Positions 1 to 7,651 of a DNA stretch of 14,781 bases are shown here, in pieces (position 1 is the stretch's first letter; the number at the start of each line of letters is the position of its first letter). The stretch is from NCBI GenBank assembly GCA_900549275.1, contig URNU01000012.1, forward strand, positions 1 through 14,781. The letters run 5' to 3'. A model generated the notes under the pieces. The model had not been told where the DNA came from. It worked only from the letters and a program-made list of their open reading frames with translations, and made no database searches. The translations under genes and the position numbers were made by a program. Source of the stretch: an uncultured Collinsella sp. Its GTDB lineage: Bacteria; Actinomycetota; Coriobacteriia; Coriobacteriales; Coriobacteriaceae.

Positions 1-665
1 TGCATCATCTCCTCGGGCGAATCGATGTAAGTGATAGAGGTGTCCGTGTAGCAGTTGGGATACTTGAGCAGCATCGCCACGGTCTCGCGCACCCAGGGCC
101 AGCCAAAGTGGGTCAAACTAAAGCGCACATTTGGATGCGTTGCGATTGTGTGCTCAAATGCAAGCGGGTTACTGCGCGAGAGCTCTGCGCCAGGCTCCCA
201 AGACATACCGGCATGGAAAACCACCGGCTTGTTATAGCGCTCGCACAGCTCGTAAAGCGGCTCGGCCACAGCATCATCGGGGGCAAAACCCTGCTTTGCC
301 GGATGCAGGCAAAGCCCCTTTGCCCCCAACTCGGTAAAGGCGCGCTCCAATTCGCCTGCGGCACCGCTCACCTGCGGATCTACGCTCGCAAATCCCCACA
401 GACGATCGGGATGCGCGGCAACCAGCATGGCAATCTGGTCATTGGTGCCAAAGTGCCCTCCGCATGCCGTGGTTACATCGAGCGGCATGAGCACGCTCTT
501 CTGCACGTCGCAGACGTCCATCTCGACTTGAAGCTCATCCCAATCCATGGGGCCCATATGCCCCATGCCAAATTCTCGTGACCAAAAACCGAATCCATCA
601 GGCTCATCACCCGGCGTGCAGATCTCGCCGTAGAGCATGGGCTGGACCAACATGTCGATAACCAT
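1..665 (-). CDS. Amidohydrolase-2 family hydrolase, 3' end cut by window edge
   Basis: The first 221 codons are present and the C-terminus lies beyond the left edge. The start is the ATG at 665, with an AGGAG ribosome site about 6 bases upstream. The fold looks like a metal-dependent TIM-barrel hydrolase or decarboxylase (Amidohydro_2). Typical landmarks are GLCLHP (residues 117-122), VVFHAG with His151, and LTHFGWPW with His186 (180-191). The usual N-terminal HxH metal motif is absent: the protein begins MVIDMLVQPM, where relatives have IDxHxH. It lies 27 bases downstream of the second PfkB kinase and is probably co-transcribed with the cluster. It may trim an acyl or peptide group from a glycated substrate, but that is inference from context. 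Family call is fairly sure; substrate is unknown. Confidence 0.8.
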   Translation of the reverse strand, partial: MVIDMLVQPMLYGEICTPGDEPDGFGFWSREFGMGHMGPMDWDELQVEMDVCDVQKSVLMPLDVTTACGGHFGTNDQIAMLVAAHPDRLWGFASVDPQVSGAAGELERAFTELGAKGLCLHPAKQGFAPDDAVAEPLYELCERYNKPVVFHAGMSWEPGAELSRSNPLAFEHTIATHPNVRFSLTHFGWPWVRETVAMLLKYPNCYTDTSITYIDSPEEMM

Positions 666-692
666 TTCGTACTCCTTTCCAGGCATTTGACC

Positions 693-1493
693 CTAGTACG
701 GCTCAAACGAACCAATCACTCGGGACGACAGCTCAGCGCCCGCCTTCATACACGCCGGAATATCAAGGCCATCGATCACGCCCTTGGTAAACCCGGCAAT
801 ATACGAATCGCCGGCACCCACGGTATTAACGACCTTCTCCGCCGGTACGATCCCGCACTCATAGAAGCGCTCACCGTCATAGGCAATGCTTCCCTTCTCG
901 CCAAGCGTGGCAACCGCAACGCGCGGTCCCAATTCCTGCACGTGGCGTACCCAGTCCCGCAGCTCCGGAGTGTCCTCTTCAAACGACATGAACGCATAGT
1001 CTACGTAAGGAAAATGAGCCTCGCATGCATATTCGGGATCCTGGCTGAACACAGAGAAGTCCATAACTACCGTCTTGCCCGCATCATGCCATTCGGGCAG
1101 GAGGTCCAAACAATTGCCAAACAGGTCGGTGTGAATGATGTCGTGCTCTAGGATAAACGCCCGGTCGTCTTCATTCGGTCGATATGTCTCCATTACGCCA
1201 TCGATTGCCTCGAGATGCACGCGATCGACGCCGTCTTTCAATGCCATGAGCATCACCGAGGTGTCGCCATCCTCCACCCGCAGATGTGAGATATCGAACC
1301 CCTCAGCGGCCAGCGCCTCTCTCATCTTGTCTCCGTACTCGTCCTTGCCGACAACCGACACGGCGGATACCGAAACGCCCATTCGTGCAAGATGGATACC
1401 CCAGTCAATGCCGTTACCAGTCGGATAGAACACGCCGATGTTTTGATAGACGTCCGCGCAGCAAAAACCAGCCGCACACGCTTTAATACCCAT
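693..1493 (-). CDS. PfkB-family sugar kinase, second diverged FrlD-like copy
   Basis: This is a 266-residue ribokinase/PfkB-family kinase. The C-terminal signature NTVGAGDSYIAGF (223-235) keeps the catalytic base Asp229 and the anion hole. The N-terminal substrate motif reads YPTGNGID (23-30) instead of the family's PGGNAxN, so the sugar pocket has diverged. The ATG at 1493 is preferred because GGAG lies 6 bases upstream of it; an in-frame TTG at 1505 sits on top of that ribosome site. It probably phosphorylates a sugar-amine or related sugar acid at a terminal hydroxyl. It sits next to an FrlD-like kinase, so the two may serve different Amadori compounds. A strong hairpin separates them, which may uncouple their expression. 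Other PfkB substrates cannot be excluded. Confidence 0.85.
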   Translation of the reverse strand: MGIKACAAGFCCADVYQNIGVFYPTGNGIDWGIHLARMGVSVSAVSVVGKDEYGDKMREALAAEGFDISHLRVEDGDTSVMLMALKDGVDRVHLEAIDGVMETYRPNEDDRAFILEHDIIHTDLFGNCLDLLPEWHDAGKTVVMDFSVFSQDPEYACEAHFPYVDYAFMSFEEDTPELRDWVRHVQELGPRVAVATLGEKGSIAYDGERFYECGIVPAEKVVNTVGAGDSYIAGFTKGVIDGLDIPACMKAGAELSSRVIGSFEPY

Positions 1494-1510
1494 GGTCTTC
1501 TCCAATGTTC

Positions 1511-1544
1511 AAAAGGGGACCCACCACATGGCGAGCCCCCTTTT
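1511..1544 (-). promoter_or_regulatory. Intercistronic hairpin upstream of second kinase
   Basis: Read on the minus strand, the arm AAAAGGGGGCTCGCC pairs with GGTGGGTCCCCTTTT around a short loop. The stem has about 15 pairs, three of them G-U, which become mismatches on the plus strand. It is followed by UUUUGAAC and then, about 10 bases on, by the GGAG ribosome site of the next gene. It could be a leaky intrinsic terminator or attenuator, or an mRNA-processing or stabilising element. Confidence 0.6.
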
Positions 1545-1614
1545 CGCGTTTCGCTTATTGTTTTGCATCGGCCGTCCAGAGTCTCATAGCCAGACCGCCG
1601 CACGCTTTCTTAAG

Positions 1615-2478
1615 CTATTCGACGATTGGTGCTCCGTGGCCCCAAGAACCTTCCATGCCGCACACGGTCGAGGCAAACCCGGCAGCAAAGTCGAGCGCGC
1701 GCTCGATGGCCTCGGCGCCATCCTCACCGCGCTTGGCGGAATCGAGATAGCACATCAAAAACGAGGTGAGGAACGAGTCGCCCGCCCCCATGGTGTCCTT
1801 CATGTCCGTTACCGGTTTAGCCAGTTGGCGGTAATAACGCTCGCCGTCGTAAGCAATGCAGCCCTCGGCGCCCGCCGTAGCCGACACAAAACGCGGACCC
1901 AGGCCCTTCACCCATGCCAGACGCTCGCGAATCTCGTCCTCACTCGCAGCATCCGCCGCACTAAAGAAAGCAAAATCGACGTAGGGCGCAATCTGCTCGT
2001 AGTACTCGTCGGTGGAGTCGTCCGAAAAGTCAAAAGAGACCGTGACGCCCGCAGCCTTCAACTTGGGCAGCTCGCGCTCGGTAAAGCAATAGTTGCCCGA
2101 ATGAACCACATCGAACTGCTTCATGTACGAAAGGTCAAAGCGATCGAGGACATAGCGCGCATCGCCACGGATACCGCCCTCGTTGGAGCCGAGGAAGACA
2201 CGGTCACCGTCAACGACGGTCACGCGAGCCGCTCCGTTCTCGCCAATCATCTGCTCGCACTTGTCAAGCTCGATACCCTCATCCTCGAGGCTTGCAATGA
2301 CATGCTCGGCAGCGGCGTCATTGCCAAAAATGCCCATGTATGCAGAGCGTGCGGCACCGCATTTCTTGGCATAAACGGCGAAGTTCACCGCATTGCCGCC
2401 GGGATACATGGTGTGGATATGCTCGTAGCGATCGACGACGTTGTCGCCAAATCCGAGCGCGTTAACGTTAAATGCCAT
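1615..2478 (-). CDS. frlD: PfkB-family kinase, fructoselysine 6-kinase-like (FrlD)
   Basis: A 287-residue PfkB kinase that resembles E. coli FrlD in several places. These are an early GDNVVD segment (11-16), PGGNAVNFAVY (26-36), an internal DRVFLGSNEG segment (92-101), SFDFSDD (148-154) and the ATP and catalytic signature DTMGAGDSF (228-236) with Asp234 as base. FrlD transfers phosphate from ATP to carbon 6 of fructoselysine in the cytoplasm. The gene begins 14 bases after the FrlB-like deglycase gene, whose substrate it would make. The ATG at 2478 has only a modest ribosome site (AGAAGG about 10 bases upstream, AAAGG closer), so coupling to upstream translation is likely. The substrate could be another glycated amino acid. 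The symbol is by resemblance. Confidence 0.82.
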   Translation of the reverse strand: MAFNVNALGFGDNVVDRYEHIHTMYPGGNAVNFAVYAKKCGAARSAYMGIFGNDAAAEHVIASLEDEGIELDKCEQMIGENGAARVTVVDGDRVFLGSNEGGIRGDARYVLDRFDLSYMKQFDVVHSGNYCFTERELPKLKAAGVTVSFDFSDDSTDEYYEQIAPYVDFAFFSAADAASEDEIRERLAWVKGLGPRFVSATAGAEGCIAYDGERYYRQLAKPVTDMKDTMGAGDSFLTSFLMCYLDSAKRGEDGAEAIERALDFAAGFASTVCGMEGSWGHGAPIVE

Positions 2479-2492
2479 GGCCTTTGTCCCTT

Positions 2493-3461
2493 CTAGTACT
2501 CGACAACACCCATATAGCGACGGAAATCGGGATCGTGATCAAACACCTTGCCGCGTGCAGCACGCAGCTCGCAGTTCATGGCGTAGAACAGCACCGGGTC
2601 CAGATAGGCACGGACGCTCGCCGGCACGGCTTCCATACCGTACTCCTTGGCATCGAGCACCATCAGCGTATCGGTATGCGTCTTAAGGAACGCCAGGGCG
2701 CGCTCGTCCATAGCACGGCACTCGCTGGAGCCCATCTGCAGGAAGTAAAAAACGCCATCCTGAGTAGCCTCGAAGGGGCCATGGAAGTACTCGGCAGAGT
2801 GGATGTAGCTGCAGTGCTGCCACTGCATCTCCATAAGAGAGCAGATAGCGAAACCGTAGGTCTGGCTAAAGTTGGGACCGCTGCCCAGAATATAGAAGAA
2901 CTCGTGCTCCTGGCAAAGCTTGGCAAAGCGATCGCCCAGCTCGGCATTTACCTTCTCGCGTGCCGGGGGAAGAATCTTATCCATCTCGGCGATACCGGCA
3001 TACATATCGGCAAGATCGGCGTAGCCCTCCTGCTGATCGAGCAGCTCTGCCGCAAGCGACAGCGAAATGCCAGCGGGGACCTCGGCCTGCGGCACACCCT
3101 CGCCCCATGGGTAGACCCACGTGGTCCACTTGCCGGAGTCGATCTTGGATCCAGCGTTGTCGGTCTGGGCGATCACCGTAGCGCCGGCGGCAAGGGCAAT
3201 CTCGCAGCCCTCGACGACCTCCGGGGTATTGCCACTGTGGCTGCAAGCGATGACCAGGGACTTCTCGCCCAGACGACGCGGACGCATAATGTCGAATTCA
3301 CGTGCAGTATAGATATACGAAGTGAAGGTGGTTGCCTCGCGCTGCAGAAGCTCATGAGCCGGGATCAAATCGATCATGGAGCCACCGCAAGCAATCCAGT
3401 AGACGCTGTCGAACTTGCCCTTCTCGGCAATTGCCTCTTTGATCAGATCGTGTGCGTTCAT
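2493..3461 (-). CDS. frlB: SIS-domain deglycase, FrlB-like
   Basis: A 322-residue protein with two SIS (sugar isomerase) domains. The first has IACGGS (23-28) and ACSHSGNTPEVVE (72-84). The second has YILGSGPNF (190-198). SAEYFHGPFE (222-231) matches the SxExxHGP segment of deglycases, and the end DHDPDFRRYMGVVEY closely resembles the E. coli FrlB C-terminus. FrlB splits fructoselysine 6-phosphate into glucose 6-phosphate and lysine. The ATG at 3461 has AAAGGA about 7 bases upstream and is preferred to a TTG at 3494. Neighbours encoding a PfkB kinase and an FrlC-like epimerase support the role. The amine actually released cannot be read from sequence. Confidence 0.87.
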   Translation of the reverse strand: MNAHDLIKEAIAEKGKFDSVYWIACGGSMIDLIPAHELLQREATTFTSYIYTAREFDIMRPRRLGEKSLVIACSHSGNTPEVVEGCEIALAAGATVIAQTDNAGSKIDSGKWTTWVYPWGEGVPQAEVPAGISLSLAAELLDQQEGYADLADMYAGIAEMDKILPPAREKVNAELGDRFAKLCQEHEFFYILGSGPNFSQTYGFAICSLMEMQWQHCSYIHSAEYFHGPFEATQDGVFYFLQMGSSECRAMDERALAFLKTHTDTLMVLDAKEYGMEAVPASVRAYLDPVLFYAMNCELRAARGKVFDHDPDFRRYMGVVEY

Positions 3462-3481
3462 ATCCAGTTCCTTTCTTGTTT

Positions 3482-3513
3482 GGCCCGCAATCAATGACGT
3501 TGGTTGCGTGGCC
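3482..3513 (-). promoter_or_regulatory. Intercistronic hairpin upstream of FrlB-like gene
   Basis: On the minus strand GGCCACGCAA pairs with TTGCGGGCC, a nine-pair stem with one bulged A and a 13-base loop. It fills the 62-base gap between the epimerase and deglycase genes and ends about 12 bases before the deglycase ribosome site. No U tract follows, so it is more likely an mRNA stability or processing element than a terminator. Confidence 0.45.
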
Positions 3514-3523
3514 GATGGTTGTT

Positions 3524-4375
3524 TTAGTCAATCAGATATTTCTCGAATGCGGCCATGTTCTTGGCATCTGCCGCCGCCGGGTCATCGTAGTAACGACCGT
3601 CCGTGATTTCCTGGCCCAACATGCCGTCGAAACCATGGGCGTTGAGTGTGGCGACGAAGGCGTCCATATCGTGCTTGCCATCGCCCCACACCAGATGGCC
3701 ATACGGGTCACCGTCGATAAAGTGCATCTCGTGAATTGCCCCATCACCAAAGGCGGCAAACCAGTCCTCGAGCGTCTCGCCTGCAACGCCCATCGCGGTT
3801 GTATCAACCATGGGCTGTAAGTACGGGCTCGCGACCTCGTCAATCATGCGCTTCGCATCGGAAACCGTCGTCACAAGGTTGCTCTCCTCGGGACGCAGGC
3901 TTTCCATCGTAAGCACCAGACCGTGCTCGCCGGCATACTCCGCCAGAATGGACAAGTGCTCGCGGCTGCGCTTCCAGGCTTCCTCGCGGTCCTCGTCCCA
4001 GTCGCCCCAGCCCGAGTTGACGGACATACGGTCGCACCCAAGTACCTCGGCAAGCTCAATGCCGTGCTTAAAGTACGCCAGGCTGCGCTGTTCATGCAGC
4101 GGTTTGCGCGCGCAGTACTGCCAAGGATAGACAACATTCTCGGGGCACAGAGTACGATACCTAAGCCCACGGTCTGCAGCCTTTTTCGCCAGGACCTCAG
4201 CCTCAAAGTAGCCCGTGTGGTCGAGCGTCACATGCGGCTCCGCACACCACAGCTCAATGGACTCAAAGCCCAAGCGCTGCTGCACATCAAGGAAGTAATC
4301 GAGCGACCACATGATGTAGTGGATATTCATGCCCGCAATCTGCTCGCGGCGCAGCGTCGGTTTGGATTCAGGCAT
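3524..4375 (-). CDS. frlC: Sugar epimerase/isomerase of xylose-isomerase-like TIM barrel fold, FrlC-like
   Basis: A 283-residue protein of the AP-endonuclease-2/xylose-isomerase-like family. The metal ligands expected for this family are in place: Glu158 in TMESL, Asp191 in VDTTA, His218 in MHFIDGD and Glu256 in GQEIT. ESIELW (38-43) and RPEESNLV (161-168) resemble the IEIW and TPYESNVV segments of E. coli FrlC, which interconverts fructoselysine and psicoselysine at carbon 3. Its ATG lies one base after the TAA of the upstream hydrolase, and its GGAGG ribosome site lies inside that gene, so translation is coupled. It would bring a C3 epimer into the main route. The exact sugar is inferred from the neighbours. 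Confidence 0.8.
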   Translation of the reverse strand: MPESKPTLRREQIAGMNIHYIMWSLDYFLDVQQRLGFESIELWCAEPHVTLDHTGYFEAEVLAKKAADRGLRYRTLCPENVVYPWQYCARKPLHEQRSLAYFKHGIELAEVLGCDRMSVNSGWGDWDEDREEAWKRSREHLSILAEYAGEHGLVLTMESLRPEESNLVTTVSDAKRMIDEVASPYLQPMVDTTAMGVAGETLEDWFAAFGDGAIHEMHFIDGDPYGHLVWGDGKHDMDAFVATLNAHGFDGMLGQEITDGRYYDDPAAADAKNMAAFEKYLID

Positions 4376-4376
4376 C

Positions 4377-5960
4377 TTATGCCTCCTTATTTCGATCGAA
4401 CACGATTTGTCCGTCCGACATCGTCATGTCAACCGCAAGATCACGTGCGTCGCGATAATCGAGGTCGAACACATCTCGATCGAGCACGCAGATATCGGCA
4501 AGCTTGCCAACCTCAAGCGTACCCAGCTCGTCTTCGCGCATCAGGTCGTACGCGCCACCGGCAGTCCAAGCGCACAAGAGCTCGACAAGCGTCAGCGTGT
4601 TGACCTCATTCACGGGCAGTCCGTCGGCGAAGAATCCGCCGCACGCGCTGTAGATTGACTCGCCCAGGCTCGGAATCAGCAGTGGCAAATCCGTTCCACA
4701 GCACACTGTGCATCCGGAATCTTCCATGCCGCGGCGATTCCAGCTGTGCAAAAGTCGCGTCTCGCCAATTTGTCGACGCATCATCGACAGGCAATCCTCG
4801 CGCCGGTCCAGCGTCAGAATCTGCGGATAGACCTCGCAAATTCCACCTAACTTGCCAAACTCGACAAGATCGGTCGGGTCAGAGTTCTCGAGATCGGTAA
4901 TCGCATGGCGGCGAAGCATCCGTCCATGCTCGCCTCGAGGCAGCGAGGCATAGAGCGCCACGGTGCGGCGAACGGCGCCATCGCCCTGGCAATGCAAGGA
5001 GTATCGGAAGCCCTCAGCATCAATTGCACGCAGCTCGTTCTCAATCAGATCCCACTCTGGCTCCTCGACGACCGTCTTGCCGGCAGCGCCCGCATCGGCC
5101 GTGTCCTCATAGGGGTCAATCATCTCGGCAAGCCCCGCCCATACGCCGCGATCGGTCATACGGTTGAAGCCAGAAAAACGAACGAACGGTCCCCGGAAGC
5201 GCTCTCGCGCCTCGCGGGCATATGCCAGATTTGCACCGGCGCCCACCGGCTGCGACATCATAGAGACGCGAACCGTCAGCTCGCCAGATTCCTCACGGCG
5301 AGCCATTTCGTCGGCAAAGCCGTAGTAGTCATCAAACGCCATTTCCTTGATGGCGGTAACGCCGCGCTCGTTAAGCATGCTCATGTAGTCCGAATACCCG
5401 GCACGCACCTCGGGCAGCGCAAGGAAATCGCTCATCATGCGCCAGATCTTCTCGGCATAGCACGCCTGGGGTGTAAAGCCATATCGCGCACTGGCGGCAG
5501 CATTGAGAACGCAGGTCTCCGCGCCCGGCGTAAAGCAGACGACAGGGATATCGCCAAAACACTCGTCAAACACAGCTGCTGTATTTGCGTTCTCGGCATC
5601 CGATGCCAACGTTTCGGGTAGGTTGTGGCCAAAAGCCGCCGCGCAATCCGGATGACCTTCTTTCCATGCACGCAAGAGCGACACGGCCTCTTTGGCATCA
5701 GCAATGCCGGACAGATCAGACCCCAACGTCCGCAGCGCCCAACCTGTATAGAAGGTATGCACATCGATCAGGCCAGGCATGACAGTGCGGTCGCCCAGGT
5801 CAACTACCTCGTCCGCCTGGGTCAAATACGAAGCTACCTCACACTTGGTGCCAACAGCCTCAATTCGATTGCCACGGACCGCTACGAAACCTTCAAACGG
5901 CAGGTCCCCCGTACCGGTAAAGACGCTCTTAGACGTCAGGACCGTCAAACGATCGGACAT
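4377..5960 (-). CDS. YtcJ-like amidohydrolase (Amidohydro_3) with altered metal motif
   Basis: A 527-residue cytoplasmic-looking hydrolase with the YtcJ/Amidohydro_3 layout: a beta-sandwich start, PGLIDVHTF (62-70), then a TIM barrel. Later motifs include Lys205 in TAIKEM, His323 in SLHCQGDGA, His352 in RHAITD and Asp424 in CGTDLP. The closing segment is LEVGKLADICVLDRDV. The first motif is HTF where relatives have HxH, so one expected metal ligand is missing. The family hydrolyses amide-type bonds; here it could deacylate or trim a glycated amino acid, which is inference. ATG 5960 has AGGTGG 5 bases upstream. A GTG at 5969 directly abuts the transporter's stop and is the alternative start. 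Confidence 0.83.
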   Translation of the reverse strand: MSDRLTVLTSKSVFTGTGDLPFEGFVAVRGNRIEAVGTKCEVASYLTQADEVVDLGDRTVMPGLIDVHTFYTGWALRTLGSDLSGIADAKEAVSLLRAWKEGHPDCAAAFGHNLPETLASDAENANTAAVFDECFGDIPVVCFTPGAETCVLNAAASARYGFTPQACYAEKIWRMMSDFLALPEVRAGYSDYMSMLNERGVTAIKEMAFDDYYGFADEMARREESGELTVRVSMMSQPVGAGANLAYAREARERFRGPFVRFSGFNRMTDRGVWAGLAEMIDPYEDTADAGAAGKTVVEEPEWDLIENELRAIDAEGFRYSLHCQGDGAVRRTVALYASLPRGEHGRMLRRHAITDLENSDPTDLVEFGKLGGICEVYPQILTLDRREDCLSMMRRQIGETRLLHSWNRRGMEDSGCTVCCGTDLPLLIPSLGESIYSACGGFFADGLPVNEVNTLTLVELLCAWTAGGAYDLMREDELGTLEVGKLADICVLDRDVFDLDYRDARDLAVDMTMSDGQIVFDRNKEA

Positions 5961-5969
5961 CACAACCAC

Positions 5970-7433
5970 CTACGCCGGAAGCATGCCGGAAATGGCAGTA
6001 ATGACCAAGCCAAACACGACCATGAAGATGAAGAACTTCCAAATGGTCTTCCACCATTGGCCAAACGAAATCTTAGCCACGGCAAGGCCGGCGACCGTCA
6101 TGCCCGCCACGGGGCTGATGGTGTTGATGGTCTGGTTGGCAAACTGGAGCGCGGTGACGGCCGCCTCGGGATTGAGGCCCATGAGCTCGGTCAGGGGGCC
6201 CATAACGGGCATGGTGAGCGCCGCCAGGCCAGAACTCGAGGGAACCAGCAAAGAGAGCAGACCAAGGACGACATACATAAACGTGGTGTAGACGGCGGCG
6301 GGTGCACCGGCGAGCGCGGTAGCGAGCGCCTGGAGGATGGTGTCGATGATCATGCCGCCCTCGGCGATGACCAGAATACCGCGAGCGATACCGATAACGA
6401 CGGCAGCGTACGCAAAGTCGGCGAGACCCTTAACGAACTCCTCTGCGATCGTCTGCTGGTCAAGTCCGCCCAGGATACCGGCAAGCAAGCCCATGCCAAG
6501 GAACACGGCGGAAATCTGATTCATGTACCAGCCCTGGGTAACAAGACCCCAGACGATAATGCCCATACCGCAAGCAAAATCGATAAGCACGAGCTTCTGA
6601 CGGATAGTGAACTCTTCCTCGATGGAGGCATCGGTCACGGAAAATTCAATACGCTTGAGCTTATCGTCCTCGTACACAATGGACGACTCGGGGTTTTTCT
6701 TGACGCGCATGGCGTAGCGCATGGCCCATGCGATACCGACGGCAGTGAAGATGACCCAAGAAACGGCGCGCAGCCACAGTTGCGGATTACCCTCGATGCC
6801 AATGATGCCTTGGGCGATCAAAACATTAAACGGGTCGATGGTCGAAGCACAATATCCCAGGTTAGGACCAAGGAAGCAGATGATGAATGCCGTCATCGAG
6901 TCATAACCGATACCCATCATGATGGGAATGAAGATGGCATAGAACGGCAGGGCTTCCTCAGACATACCAAACGTAGTGCCGCAAATGGACAGCAATGTCA
7001 TCGTGATGGGAATGATGAGGATGTCCTTGTTCTTGAGCTTTTTAATCACACGGCTCATGCCGGCATTCAAAGCGTTGGTCTTGGTGATGATCGCGAACGA
7101 TCCGCCAATCAATAAGACGAACGCAACGACGTCGGCAGCCTCTTGGATACCCTTGGTGGGCGCTTGCAGAACCGCGAAGATATCCTGGCCCAGATTGATG
7201 GTCTCGCCGGTCTCGGAATCGGTGTAGTTCTTATCGACCTGTTCATAGGTTCCAGCTACGGCGACTTCACGCTCGCCCGCCGCTGTCGAAATCGTCTTGC
7301 GCTGATACTGACCAGAGGGAACGATCCAAGTCAGAACCGCAAAGACAACGATCAGCAAGAACATGATCGTATAGACATGCGGTAATTTGAACTTAAAACG
7401 TCTGTTTGTCTTCTTCGCCTTCGTATCTGACAT
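5970..7433 (-). CDS. YfcC-family membrane transporter
   Basis: A 487-residue integral membrane protein of the YfcC/DcuC-like family. After a basic N-terminus it has LPHVYTIMFLLIVVFAVLTW (17-36) followed by IVPSGQY, the hallmark first helix of YfcC proteins. A non-membrane stretch of about 60 residues follows, then repeated hydrophobic helices in two halves split by a charged loop (KKNPESSIVYEDDKLKR). LLVPSSSGLAALTMPVMGPL and NTISPVAGM are further family-like segments. ATG 7433 has GGAGG 5 bases upstream; earlier in-frame starts have no ribosome site and run into the promoter. As first gene of the operon it is the likely importer of the substrate, in place of the APC-type FrlA of E. coli. Family members are reported or predicted to carry amino acids, peptides or carboxylates. 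Confidence 0.88.
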   Translation of the reverse strand: MSDTKAKKTNRRFKFKLPHVYTIMFLLIVVFAVLTWIVPSGQYQRKTISTAAGEREVAVAGTYEQVDKNYTDSETGETINLGQDIFAVLQAPTKGIQEAADVVAFVLLIGGSFAIITKTNALNAGMSRVIKKLKNKDILIIPITMTLLSICGTTFGMSEEALPFYAIFIPIMMGIGYDSMTAFIICFLGPNLGYCASTIDPFNVLIAQGIIGIEGNPQLWLRAVSWVIFTAVGIAWAMRYAMRVKKNPESSIVYEDDKLKRIEFSVTDASIEEEFTIRQKLVLIDFACGMGIIVWGLVTQGWYMNQISAVFLGMGLLAGILGGLDQQTIAEEFVKGLADFAYAAVVIGIARGILVIAEGGMIIDTILQALATALAGAPAAVYTTFMYVVLGLLSLLVPSSSGLAALTMPVMGPLTELMGLNPEAAVTALQFANQTINTISPVAGMTVAGLAVAKISFGQWWKTIWKFFIFMVVFGLVITAISGMLPA

Positions 7434-7475
7434 AGATACCTCCAAAGAACTCGAGACTGCATCGCATCTCGCTTC

Positions 7476-7498
7476 AACGTTTGCGCAATGCAAACGTT
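7476..7498 (-). promoter_or_regulatory. Perfect inverted repeat, likely operator or leader hairpin
   Basis: AACGTTTGC and its exact reverse complement GCAAACGTT flank a 5-base spacer. It lies about 8 to 30 bases after the predicted start of transcription and 42 bases before the transporter ATG, a classical repressor position. The adjacent GntR-type regulator is the obvious candidate ligand, though the motif does not look like the usual HutC-subfamily site. As RNA it would be a 9-pair hairpin. Confidence 0.6.
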
Positions 7499-7512
7499 CT
7501 ATGACGTCCCAT

Positions 7513-7541
7513 AGATTACCAGCAGCTTTTCTCGTCATCAA
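7513..7541 (-). promoter_or_regulatory. Predicted promoter of the transporter-led operon
   Basis: On the minus strand TTGATG (7541-7536) and TAATCT (7518-7513) are 17 bases apart, close to vegetative sigma-factor consensus. Transcription would begin near 7506, giving a leader of about 70 bases that contains the inverted repeat at 7476-7498. Confidence 0.6.
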
Positions 7542-7601
7542 GATAATTTCAAACTGATTGCCGCAACGCGGTTGAACGGTCGCGTTTGCGCCGTGAACGG
7601 T

Positions 7602-7641
7602 ATGGAAACGCCCGGTGAGATGATCCACCGGGCGTTTCCAT
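7602..7641 (-). terminator. Perfect 16-pair hairpin after the GntR gene, without U tract
   Basis: ATGGAAACGCCCGGTG and CACCGGGCGTTTCCAT are exact reverse complements around an 8-base loop, starting 10 bases after the GntR stop codon. Neither strand has a following U run, so it is either a weak or Rho-assisted terminator, an mRNA 3'-end stabiliser, or a protein site. A second imperfect inverted repeat (about 7573-7599) follows directly on the minus strand. Confidence 0.55.
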
Positions 7642-7651
7642 TCGCAATGTC

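Noticed and set aside
3415..3494. TTG start at 3494 for the deglycase gene
   Set aside because: It falls within the intercistronic hairpin region and lacks a ribosome site, whereas ATG 3461 has one.
1492..3497. Long plus-strand open frames antisense to the kinase and deglycase genes
   Set aside because: They mirror well-supported minus-strand genes, lack ribosome sites and have no recognisable domains.
5625..7115. Open frame of 496 codons on the plus strand, antisense to the transporter and hydrolase genes
   Set aside because: It has no ribosome site, its residue mix is low-complexity and charged as expected from the antisense of a GC-rich gene, and the minus strand has clear families.
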